Below are positions 52,369-61,215 of a stretch of DNA of 64,000 nt, in pieces (the first letter of the stretch is position 1; the number at the start of each line of letters is the position of its first letter). This stretch comes from Winogradskyella vincentii (GTDB lineage Bacteria > Bacteroidota > Bacteroidia > Flavobacteriales > Flavobacteriaceae). The notes under the pieces were generated by a model that worked only from the letters and a program-made list of their open reading frames with translations, searched no databases and was not told where the DNA came from. The stretch covers positions 372,001 through 436,000 of the forward strand of contig NZ_JAIUJS010000001.1 in assembly GCF_020166345.1 (NCBI RefSeq). Reading direction: 5' to 3'. A program made the translations under genes and the position numbers.

Positions 52369-55300
52369 TTAATATTTATATACTTCTAGAGTATCATTAT
52401 TCTTAGCGACAAAGATTTTATCACCAAGAATTTCAATATCCCTAATTTCGCCATTAATCTTTATGCCCTTGCCTGTTTTATGGTTCTTAAAATTATTATC
52501 ACCTAAGTTTTCTAAGTAGTTTCCAAAAGAGGCATCATACCTTCCAAACTCAGGCATTACACCATTAAGATTTCCGCCCAACAGTATATCTAAATCACCA
52601 TCCTTGTCAAAATCTGAGGTTGCTATTGCGTAAATTGGCGTGAACTGAACCTCCTTAGGTAAGTCTTTAATTTCGAATTTAAAATCGCCTTCATTAATCA
52701 ATAGTACAGTTTTTAAATTATTTGCTTCAATAACCGTACTAGTGTTCAACTGTGATTCGGTAAAAATATCATAGATATCTGCATCCTTAAAAGATTCGTA
52801 ATCTGGATATTTTTTACTTAAATATTTTAATTGATCAACTAAATTATGCCTTAATGCATATGGATATTGTCTCCCATTCTCAGCTGTAAACGTAAGAATA
52901 GGGTCTACGTAGCTGTTACCATCAAAATCATTTGCATATAATTTAATAGGGTTACTGGTAGAAGCTCTAAACCTGCTATTAAGACCATGATTACCGACTA
53001 TTAAATCTTCATCGCCATCGCCATCCAAATCGGCCTTTTCAACGGTATTGTACCAGCCTTTTAAATTTGATAATTTATTGTTTTCAACTTCTTTAAATGT
53101 ACCATTAGTATTTTTGAAAACCCTCACTCCCATAAATTCACCAACAACAACCAAGTCTTGTGAATTGTCATTATCAATATCCATAAATTGAGCATCAGTG
53201 ATCATACCTAAGGTCAAGAATTCTGATGCCAAGTCAGCAGATTTTTCTGCAAAGTTACCATTACCATCATTTATCAATAAATAACCTGAAGCAGGATCTC
53301 CGTATTTTTTTGGAATTGAACGTTCTCCTACAAATAAATCTAAATCCTTATCACCATCTATATCTGCAACTGTAACTGTACTGCTACTGTGATATCCATT
53401 CTGAGTAGGCAATATTTGTTCTGAAACAGTAAAGTTCCCTTTTCCATCATTTATATAAAGTTTGTCTAAATAATTTGGGCTGAATTTTGAAAATTCTATG
53501 CCTCCACTACATACATAAAGGTCTAGGTCACCATCAGCATCAGCATCAAAGAAAACACTTTCTCCATCCTCAGAAGCTTTATTAGTATTAAAAACGGAAT
53601 TATTGCCTTCTACGTAGCGATTATTGTTATTGATAAACAATTTACCAGAATTACCTTTTGATCCACCAATAAACAGATCTTCATTGCCATCTCCATTTAC
53701 ATCTCCAAATGTCATTTTTGGCCCTTCTGTACTCCTCATAAATGGCAACAAGCGCTCTATGTTGAAGTCTACGTAATTATTTTCTTTATGCCTATAATTT
53801 ATTGTTTCCAAATCCTTAATGAATAATTCTTCGAGCTCTTCTTCAGAATTTTCTAGGTTTTCTATGGCATCTTTTTCATCTAAAGTTATAGTAGTATCCA
53901 CTTCAGTAATAGGTAACTTAGTAATTTTACCCGATGGCCAGGAAACAGTAAGAGTTAAATTCTCCGTCTCTTTAAATCCAAAATTAGGTCGTTTATCCAT
54001 AGAAGACTGAAACCCTCTAACTGGTTGTTGCTCTAAATAATATGTGTTTGTTGCGCTTTTTAATTTCAACTTAGCACCAATAGCATCTCTATTTAGCCCT
54101 TCACCTTTTAAGATCACTTTTAAATAATGGCTATCTGAATCATTTAATTGATTATCATAGACAAAGAGTGGCATATTTACATTATTAACCACTACATCTA
54201 AATCTCCATCATTATCCAAATCACCATAGGCAGAACCATTTGAAAATCCTTCAGTATCAAGTCCATTTTCAGTTCTCTGGAATTTTAAGTCACCAGTGTT
54301 GATGTAAGAATGATTCTTAACCTTGTTTGAAGGTATAATATCAATTAACTTTTTATAATTAACCTGATTATCCTTTATGATTGACTCTATTACTTCTTGA
54401 TTAGAAATATATTTTAAATAGTCTTGATTAGTTAAGTCTTGATAAATTCCATTTGCTATGAATAAGTCTTTTAAACCATCATTATTCATGTCAAAAAATA
54501 ACGCTCCCCAGCTCCAATCTGATGCTTCAACTCCACTAAATCTACCAACTTCCGTAAACGTTAAATCGCTATTGTTTAATTGTAACATATTACGCGTAAA
54601 CTGATGGTAGTAATCATTTTTTACGTTGTACTGGTATTTATTCCAATCTTCAAACGTAGTTACTGTCTTTAATCGATCGTATTCACTAGGCAACATTTCT
54701 GTGATAAAAATATCATTGTAACCATCATTATTAATATCAGCGGCATCTGCTCCCATGGAAGCACCACTTATAGAATTAATTGATGACGTTAGGCATTCCT
54801 TAAAGGTTCCGTCTTGGTTATTGATATATAAATAATCCCTTTCGAAAAAGTCATTAGACACATAAATATCCTGCCAACCATCATTATTCATATCACCTAC
54901 TGTAACTCCTAGACCAAATCCAATAACACTTCCATATATACCAGCTTTTTCACTCACATCTACAAAAAGACCATCTCTGTTTTCAAATAATTTGTCACCA
55001 CCTAAAACATCTCGTTTTGGACGTTCGTTTTTAGTAAGATTAAAACTACCTATTGCCTGATACGAATTATTTAAAAGATAGACATCTAAATCACCATCAT
55101 TGTCATAATCAAAAAATGAAGCGTGTGTCGAAAAACCCTTATCATCTAATCCTAATTCACTTGCTCTTTCTGTGAATGTAAGATCACCATTATTGATGAA
55201 AAATTCGTTTTGTTTATTATCTCCTTTAACATCACCAGAATTGCAAACATATATATCCAAATATCCATCTGCATTAACATCTACCATTGAAACACCAGTA

Positions 55301-55653
55301 GACCATGCTTTTGTCCCTACAACATTTGCTTTTTCGGAGATATCTTCAAATTTAAAATTCCCCTTATTTAAATAAAGTTTATTTTCATTTAGATTAGATG
55401 TTAAATAAATATCTTGTAACCCATCGTTATTTACATCACCAAGGGCAACACCTCCACCATTATAAAAGTTTCGGTATTTATAGACATTAAAGTCGTCTGT
55501 TGATATTAAATCGTTACTGAAATCAATTCCTGTAGTTTCGGTACTTAGTAATTTAAATTGAGGTGAATCCTCAATAACTACATTTTCTTCATTTGTATCC
55601 TTACATGAAAAAACCAACAGTAAAACAAAAATAAAATGAGTATACTTCTTCAT
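52369..55653 (-). CDS. FG-GAP/UnbV (CRTAC1-like) surface lipoprotein 2
   Basis: This 1094-residue lipoprotein (FVLLLVFSCKDTN) is the middle paralogue. It has FG-GAP repeats (GDVNNDGLQDIYLTS, DVNADGYLDIYVC, DYDNDGDLDVYLLNN, DMNNDGWQDIYVSNDFFERD), a UnbV domain around 550-610 (VRGFQSSMDKRPNFGFKE and VSWPSGK), and a second repeat block ending in DFDKDGDLDILLGGNLNG. Its start codon overlaps the stop of the small lipoprotein gene (TAATG) and its stop is 1 bp from the next FG-GAP gene, so the trio is tightly co-translated. It resembles paralogue 3 more closely than paralogue 1. Confidence 0.87.
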   Translation of the reverse strand: MKKYTHFIFVLLLVFSCKDTNEENVVIEDSPQFKLLSTETTGIDFSNDLISTDDFNVYKYRNFYNGGGVALGDVNNDGLQDIYLTSNLNENKLYLNKGNFKFEDISEKANVVGTKAWSTGVSMVDVNADGYLDIYVCNSGDVKGDNKQNEFFINNGDLTFTERASELGLDDKGFSTHASFFDYDNDGDLDVYLLNNSYQAIGSFNLTKNERPKRDVLGGDKLFENRDGLFVDVSEKAGIYGSVIGFGLGVTVGDMNNDGWQDIYVSNDFFERDYLYINNQDGTFKECLTSSINSISGASMGADAADINNDGYNDIFITEMLPSEYDRLKTVTTFEDWNKYQYNVKNDYYHQFTRNMLQLNNSDLTFTEVGRFSGVEASDWSWGALFFDMNNDGLKDLFIANGIYQDLTNQDYLKYISNQEVIESIIKDNQVNYKKLIDIIPSNKVKNHSYINTGDLKFQRTENGLDTEGFSNGSAYGDLDNDGDLDVVVNNVNMPLFVYDNQLNDSDSHYLKVILKGEGLNRDAIGAKLKLKSATNTYYLEQQPVRGFQSSMDKRPNFGFKETENLTLTVSWPSGKITKLPITEVDTTITLDEKDAIENLENSEEELEELFIKDLETINYRHKENNYVDFNIERLLPFMRSTEGPKMTFGDVNGDGNEDLFIGGSKGNSGKLFINNNNRYVEGNNSVFNTNKASEDGESVFFDADADGDLDLYVCSGGIEFSKFSPNYLDKLYINDGKGNFTVSEQILPTQNGYHSSSTVTVADIDGDKDLDLFVGERSIPKKYGDPASGYLLINDGNGNFAEKSADLASEFLTLGMITDAQFMDIDNDNSQDLVVVGEFMGVRVFKNTNGTFKEVENNKLSNLKGWYNTVEKADLDGDGDEDLIVGNHGLNSRFRASTSNPIKLYANDFDGNSYVDPILTFTAENGRQYPYALRHNLVDQLKYLSKKYPDYESFKDADIYDIFTESQLNTSTVIEANNLKTVLLINEGDFKFEIKDLPKEVQFTPIYAIATSDFDKDGDLDILLGGNLNGVMPEFGRYDASFGNYLENLGDNNFKNHKTGKGIKINGEIRDIEILGDKIFVAKNNDTLEVYKY

Positions 55654-56225
55654 TACTGCTTTCTTAATTTATTATATCTATACTCCATATCTTCAATAAC
55701 CACTGAGACATCCTTATCAGATTCTTGCTTTAGTCTTATTTGTCTATTGCCATCTACCTTAACCAAAACATCTTTAACCTTAATAAAATCATTTCCTGGA
55801 TACCACTTTAACAAGGTATCTTTTACTTTGGGCAACAATTGATCGGCTTGCAAATCTTTATTCCAAGGTGCCCAAGCAACATGTGAGAACTTAACATCCA
55901 TGGCAATAATCTCTTCTTCTTTATTGAATTTCGCATAAAACAACATTCTTATTTTCCCTTTTACATCAGTAGTATCCTTTGGATGCAAAATAGCCTGTAC
56001 ATAATTATTGCTTGGACCATGAGTGAATATTTTCTTTCTATTATATTCCCAACAGGCATTATAAAACTCTGTCTTAGTTTGACCAAACTTAAAACTGTAG
56101 AATATTGAATCATTTCGAACACCGCTTGTCAGTTCATCTTCAACGAGTGAATTATATTCTGATTGGCATGCTACTAAAAAAATAATTGAAAAAAGTAATG
56201 CTGACTTACAAACTCTTAACCTCAT
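55653..56225 (-). CDS. Hypothetical lipoprotein between FG-GAP paralogues
   Basis: This 190-residue lipoprotein (LFSIIFLVACQSEYN) belongs to no family I can name. After the lipobox it has a mixed alpha/beta domain with FSFKFGQTKTEFYNACWEYN, IRMLFYAKFNKEEEIIAMDV, KVKDTLLKWYPGNDF and a Lys/Arg-rich end (EDMEYRYNKLRKQ). The FG-Q-KTEFYN pattern could be a small sensor or scaffold fold. It lies 11 bp after paralogue 3 and shares a base with the start of paralogue 2, so it belongs to the same surface assembly. Confidence 0.65.
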   Translation of the reverse strand: MRLRVCKSALLFSIIFLVACQSEYNSLVEDELTSGVRNDSIFYSFKFGQTKTEFYNACWEYNRKKIFTHGPSNNYVQAILHPKDTTDVKGKIRMLFYAKFNKEEEIIAMDVKFSHVAWAPWNKDLQADQLLPKVKDTLLKWYPGNDFIKVKDVLVKVDGNRQIRLKQESDKDVSVVIEDMEYRYNKLRKQ

Positions 56226-56236
56226 TTATTAAAATT

Positions 56237-59200
56237 TTAATTTTCTACTTTATAAAATTGTAAACTATCATTATTTATCGATGCAATCAACATGATTTCA
56301 TCCTTTATATTTTCAACATGAAAGTCTCTAATCTGACCATCAATTTTTAGAGAAATTACCTTATTAAAATTGTTGCTTGAGTCTCCATAAAGCAACCATC
56401 CTTTTGACGCATCATCTATACCAAACTGAGGTTTAACCAAGAATTGATTTCCCCCAAATAATATATCTAAAACTCCATCTTTATCAACATCTATTGTCTC
56501 AATGGCTGACACATTAGAGTATTGAATTTCATTAGGTAATTTTTGACTTACAAATGTCTCATTTTTATTTAAAAAAATCACTGTATTTAGCATTTTAACA
56601 TCTAAAATTTTTGCCTTTTTTAACTGATCTTTTGAAAAAATAGATTCAATAGTTGCACCTGAATAATCTTTGTAATACAATAGCTTTTGCTTTAGACTTG
56701 CTAACTGTGCAACTAACTCGTCTCTATCTACTATAGGATAGTAATTATCATCTCGTTTTTGACAAATAATTTGCTCAATTGTACCATTATTATCAAAATC
56801 TGCCAAATACATTCTCATACCTGGTTTATAGAATGAATTTTCTCCTTTATTACCTGCTATAATATCTAGTTTACCATCATTATCTAAATCCTTAACCTCT
56901 ATGGTTTTCCACAGTCCTGAAGTATCCGATAACCCATAGGCTTCAGTCTCATTAACTAACTGGCCATTATTATTGATGAAAATTGAAATTGGCATCCACT
57001 CTCCTGCAATGATTAAATCTTTGACACCATCACTGTTGATATCTGCCCAATGCGAATCTGTAATCAAACCAATATCTTTGAGACCTTCTGGCTGTTGGAC
57101 TTCAAAATCATTATTACCCTTATTTTCTAATATATATCCAGAGGTTGGAATTCCATAAACATTTACCTTAAATCGTTCACCTATAAACAAATCGATATCA
57201 CCATCACCATCATAATCAGAAACAGAAACTGTAGAGGTACTGATTGGTACAGGAAACTTTAAAGATTCTAAGTTCAATTTAAAATTACCATTGCCTTCAT
57301 TTATATATAACCTATCGTTTAGTGCATAGTCAAATTTAGAAAACGATTTCCCACCACTTGTAACATATAAATCTAGATCACCATCGTTATCACTATCAAA
57401 AAATACAGCATCGGTATCTTCAGAATTTATGTTTAGCTGAAAAGGCTTTGTAAGTTGGTCATAACTACCATCATCATTTGATAAATATATTGTCCCTACT
57501 TGACCTTTTGCACCACCAATATAAAAGTCTACTATATTGTCTTTGTTTACATCTGCTCTTGCGATTTTTGGTCCTTCATTATTACACATTTCTGGCAATA
57601 ACTGTTCTTTATTAAAATCTACTGTGTTATTTTCTTTGTGTTTAAATTGAAAAAGACTTTCAATTAGATGAATTATTGGATTATCATCATTAACTAGGTC
57701 AGTAGCTTCTATATATGAGGTCTCTTCGTTTTGGTCAAACACATAAGAATCTTTTGTTTTAAGATTCAGTTTTTTGCTTCTAGCTCCGTTTGGCCATGTA
57801 ATAATAAGGCTATCAATTGAATCATAAGTACTTGTTCCAAGTTGTAATTGGTATGATATTGAACTCTGAAATCCTCTAGAAGGAAAATTTTCTAAACTTC
57901 CATATTTGTCGCCACCATAGTAGATTTCCACTTTTGCACCAACAGCAAATGTATTTTTATCTGCTCCTTTTAATGCAATAGTAATACTTTTATTAGTGGA
58001 AGTATCTATTGTATTTTCATATATAAAGGCTGGCATATTTACATTATTGACAACCAAATCTAGATCTCCATCATTATCTATATCGCCATATGCACTGCCA
58101 TTACTGAAACTAGGAGTATCAAATCCCCATTTTGAAGTCATCTCTACAAACTGAAACTCACCTTCATTTTTAAATGATGCATTTGGAACTGCCTGAGAAG
58201 GCATTAAATCCACCAATTTATTCATTATCTCACCATCAGTCTTAATCATATCCCTAATCTTATCTTCATTAGCCATATAGATTAAATAGTCTCTATCTAA
58301 AAGATCCTTATAGATACCGTTACTGATAAAAATATCTTTTAACCCGTCATTATCAGCATCAAATAATAATGAGGCCCAACTCCATTCTGAAGCCGCAACA
58401 TTAGACAACCTACTAATCTCAAAAAAACTATTGTTCCCCATATTTCTATGAAGCGCATTTCTTGAAAATTGCTGATGATAGCCTTTATTTTTAGCCATAT
58501 CATACTTATTCCAAGACTCAAAGATGGTTTTTGTGCGTTGTCTTTCAATAGTTCTCGGTAACATTTCGGTTACCATAATATCTGAAAATGAATCGTTATT
58601 CAAATCGGCCGCATCAGCACCCATTGAACCCATGGAAATAGAACCAAATTGATTGGTTAAATCTTCTTTAAATGTACCGTCTTGGTTATTGATATATAAA
58701 TAATCGCGTTCAAAAAAGTCATTAGAAATAAATATATCTGGCCAAGTATCATTGTTATAATCACTTACGGTTATACCCAAGCCAAAACCAATGGCACTAG
58801 AATATATATTGGATTCTTCGGTAACATCTACAAAAATATTATCATCATTTCTCAACAACTTGTTACCTGATTCGGTTGGAGTATTTCTTTGATCTTTCAC
58901 AAAATCAAAATTGCCTACGGCTTTTATAGAATTATTTAATAAATAAACATCTAAATCCCCATCCTTATCATAATCAAAAAAATTTGCCTGTACACCGAGA
59001 CCAACTATATCAAGACCGTAATCTTTAGATTTTTCAGTAAAGGTTAAATCACCATTATTAATAAACAACTCATTGTGTCTATTTGAAATATCACTTGGTG
59101 GGCCAGCTTTACAAACATAAATATCAAGCAAACCATCATTATTAATATCAATAAATGACACACCTGACGACCAAACACCTTTACTAGAAACTCCAGCCTT

Positions 59201-59506
59201 AGAAGTTATATCTTCAAATTGCCAGTTGCCTTTATTTAAATATAACTGATTATCTACTAGATTACCTGTGAAGTAAATATCTAATAATCCATCGTTATTA
59301 ATATCACCTAATGCAACACCACCACCATTAAAAAAATTTCTGTAAGTATATGGGTTTAATGCTTCTGTATATTCCAGTGCATTATTAAATGTTATACCTG
59401 TAGTGGCACTATCTTTTAATTGAAATAAGCTAGGAGATTCGTCTTTTTCGGAGTTGCATGAACACGAAATAACTGCAACAAATAAGAGAATAAACAAGTT
59501 TTTCAT
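56237..59506 (-). CDS. FG-GAP/UnbV (CRTAC1-like) surface lipoprotein 3
   Basis: This 1089-residue lipoprotein (FVAVISCSCNSEK) is first in transcription order after SusD. FG-GAP repeats include GDINNDGLLDIYFTG, DINNDGLLDIYVCK, DYDKDGDLDVYLLNN and DYNNDTWPDIFISNDFFERD. The UnbV domain lies around 545-605 (SRGFQSSISYQLQLG and ITWPNGARSKK). The second repeat block ends DVDKDGVLDILFGGNQFLV. A stem-loop terminator (59531-59562) separates it from SusD, so its expression may be lower than that of SusCD. Outer-membrane surface exposure is inferred. Confidence 0.87.
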   Translation of the reverse strand: MKNLFILLFVAVISCSCNSEKDESPSLFQLKDSATTGITFNNALEYTEALNPYTYRNFFNGGGVALGDINNDGLLDIYFTGNLVDNQLYLNKGNWQFEDITSKAGVSSKGVWSSGVSFIDINNDGLLDIYVCKAGPPSDISNRHNELFINNGDLTFTEKSKDYGLDIVGLGVQANFFDYDKDGDLDVYLLNNSIKAVGNFDFVKDQRNTPTESGNKLLRNDDNIFVDVTEESNIYSSAIGFGLGITVSDYNNDTWPDIFISNDFFERDYLYINNQDGTFKEDLTNQFGSISMGSMGADAADLNNDSFSDIMVTEMLPRTIERQRTKTIFESWNKYDMAKNKGYHQQFSRNALHRNMGNNSFFEISRLSNVAASEWSWASLLFDADNDGLKDIFISNGIYKDLLDRDYLIYMANEDKIRDMIKTDGEIMNKLVDLMPSQAVPNASFKNEGEFQFVEMTSKWGFDTPSFSNGSAYGDIDNDGDLDLVVNNVNMPAFIYENTIDTSTNKSITIALKGADKNTFAVGAKVEIYYGGDKYGSLENFPSRGFQSSISYQLQLGTSTYDSIDSLIITWPNGARSKKLNLKTKDSYVFDQNEETSYIEATDLVNDDNPIIHLIESLFQFKHKENNTVDFNKEQLLPEMCNNEGPKIARADVNKDNIVDFYIGGAKGQVGTIYLSNDDGSYDQLTKPFQLNINSEDTDAVFFDSDNDGDLDLYVTSGGKSFSKFDYALNDRLYINEGNGNFKLNLESLKFPVPISTSTVSVSDYDGDGDIDLFIGERFKVNVYGIPTSGYILENKGNNDFEVQQPEGLKDIGLITDSHWADINSDGVKDLIIAGEWMPISIFINNNGQLVNETEAYGLSDTSGLWKTIEVKDLDNDGKLDIIAGNKGENSFYKPGMRMYLADFDNNGTIEQIICQKRDDNYYPIVDRDELVAQLASLKQKLLYYKDYSGATIESIFSKDQLKKAKILDVKMLNTVIFLNKNETFVSQKLPNEIQYSNVSAIETIDVDKDGVLDILFGGNQFLVKPQFGIDDASKGWLLYGDSSNNFNKVISLKIDGQIRDFHVENIKDEIMLIASINNDSLQFYKVEN

Positions 59507-59530
59507 TTAAGCATTTAAATAATATATTAA

Positions 59531-59562
59531 AAAAAGGGATACTTATAAAAGTACCCCTTTTT
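59531..59562 (-). terminator. Intrinsic terminator/attenuator after susD
   Basis: Arms AAAAAGGGATACTT (59531-59544) and AAGTACCCCTTTTT (59549-59562) pair with one mismatch around ATAA. Read on the (-) strand the stem is followed by TTTTTTTAAT, so it would partly stop transcription between susD and the FG-GAP genes. Confidence 0.78.
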
Positions 59563-59589
59563 ACTCAAATAAAATACTTAAAAATTAAA

Positions 59590-61209
59590 TTAATAACCAG
59601 GGTTTTGCGTTAACGTTCCACCACTAGCTTCAATTTGTTCTTGAGGGATTGGCATTACAGTTCTAAATGCATCACTGTTAGTTTTTTCCCACCATGAATC
59701 TCCCCATTTTCCGAATCTGATCAAGTCAGTTCTTCTACTAGATTCTTGGAACATTTCTTTTCCTCTTTCATCGAAGAAACCGTCAGCATCGATTGACGCT
59801 AATGGAGAAAGACCAGCTCTAGCTCTAATAGTATTTACATCTGGTAATGCCATATTCCAGTTACCAGCATTTCTTGCCATTGCTTCAGCTCTCATTAAGT
59901 ACACATCTCCTAAACGTACGATTGGATAATCATTGTTCATATCTGGTCTACCAAATAATTGGAAACTGAACTTTTTAGCTCTTACACCACTCTGTCTAAC
60001 AGAGTTAGGTTCTAGCTCACTAATTTCAGGTGTATACTCAACAACAATTGTTGGGTCATCAGAAGCATAGTCTAATAAATCAGCACCATCAAAATCAGTT
60101 TGTGGTCCTGCCAAGAAGTTAGCTTCTTTTCTTAAATCTCCATTATCATAGCTGTTATAGAATTCTTCTAAAACTTGGTAACCATTCCATGGTTGTGCAT
60201 CTAATGCAAAAGTTTGCTGAGAACTATAATGTAAGTTCATCTGAGAAAAATTCATTCCTCCAGCATTTGACTCATCATAGTATATAGACCAAATCATTTC
60301 AGGGTTGAACTGATTGTTTGGTGCAAAAACTGCAGCGTATCCTGAAAGTTGATCAGGGTCTGAAGCAACATTTGGACGCTTTGCAAGATTTAATACTGAA
60401 CAACCATCTTCACATAACTGGTAAGGACCATTGTCTATAATATAACTCGCGGCCCACATAGCTTCATCCCATCTTGCTGTACCAGTATAAACCTCAGCAT
60501 TTAAATAAAGCTTAGCTAATACACCTAATGCAGCAAATTGATTAACAATATATGGTTCTGAACCAGTACCTAAATCACTACCAGATAAATCCATACTTGC
60601 TGTAACAGCTGGTATACCTAAGGCGTCTAATAATTCTTGCTCAACAAAATCAAATACGGCAGTACGCTCTGATTGCGGAGCATCCGAACCAGAAGAGGTA
60701 ATAAGTTTTACTCTTCCATATAAATCTAACAATCTCCAATAGAAGAATGCTCTAATAGTTTTGGCTTGTGCAGCTTCACCTGGAGATAAAGCTGACTCTA
60801 ATGCAAGATTAGTTTCTGCAATACCACCATAGGCATCAACCCAGGTTCCGTTAAGTGGTCCATTTGAAGAATTCACAGTATGTCTGTGCATATCTAACCA
60901 AATACCACCATCAAACCAGTCACCACCTTTTTGGCCAATTGCCATCTCATCAGAAGAAACTGTTTGTACTGAATAGTAACTACCGTGACCAGCCGAACCG
61001 TTTCTTAGTCTACCATATGCCGCTGCTAATGCCCCTGAAGGGAAAACACCACCTGCCGTCTCACCAGAGTTGTCTGGTACACCGTCATCAGAAAATTCAG
61101 TTGATAACTCATCTTCTAATACTTCTTCTAGATCTGTACAGGTGTAAAACATCATAGATATCACACCCAGAAATAATAATAAGAATTTTTTCATTTTTTT
61201 CATTTTCAA
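59590..61209 (-). CDS. susD: SusD/RagB-family glycan-binding lipoprotein
   Basis: This 539-residue outer-membrane lipoprotein acts as the lid that captures a glycan for its SusC partner. The lipobox is MMFYTCTDLEE (Cys about 24). The SusD TPR text is AKTIRAFFYWRLLDLYGRVKLIT, with the N-terminal substrate-cap region before it. The C-terminal SusD motif is YPIVRLGDVYLMRAEAMARNAG with VNTIRARAGLSPL and RGKEMFQESSRRTDLIRFGKWG. Three Met codons cluster at the start (MKMKKMKK), and the third is also possible. It follows susC by 6 bp. Confidence 0.93.
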   Translation of the reverse strand: MKMKKMKKFLLLFLGVISMMFYTCTDLEEVLEDELSTEFSDDGVPDNSGETAGGVFPSGALAAAYGRLRNGSAGHGSYYSVQTVSSDEMAIGQKGGDWFDGGIWLDMHRHTVNSSNGPLNGTWVDAYGGIAETNLALESALSPGEAAQAKTIRAFFYWRLLDLYGRVKLITSSGSDAPQSERTAVFDFVEQELLDALGIPAVTASMDLSGSDLGTGSEPYIVNQFAALGVLAKLYLNAEVYTGTARWDEAMWAASYIIDNGPYQLCEDGCSVLNLAKRPNVASDPDQLSGYAAVFAPNNQFNPEMIWSIYYDESNAGGMNFSQMNLHYSSQQTFALDAQPWNGYQVLEEFYNSYDNGDLRKEANFLAGPQTDFDGADLLDYASDDPTIVVEYTPEISELEPNSVRQSGVRAKKFSFQLFGRPDMNNDYPIVRLGDVYLMRAEAMARNAGNWNMALPDVNTIRARAGLSPLASIDADGFFDERGKEMFQESSRRTDLIRFGKWGDSWWEKTNSDAFRTVMPIPQEQIEASGGTLTQNPGY

Positions 61210-61215
61210 TTTTTA

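Noticed and set aside
49143-59506. Regularly repeated DNA resembling a repeat array
   Set aside because: The periodicity comes from coded FG-GAP repeats (DxNxDGxxD) within open frames, with irregular spacing; it is not a CRISPR array.
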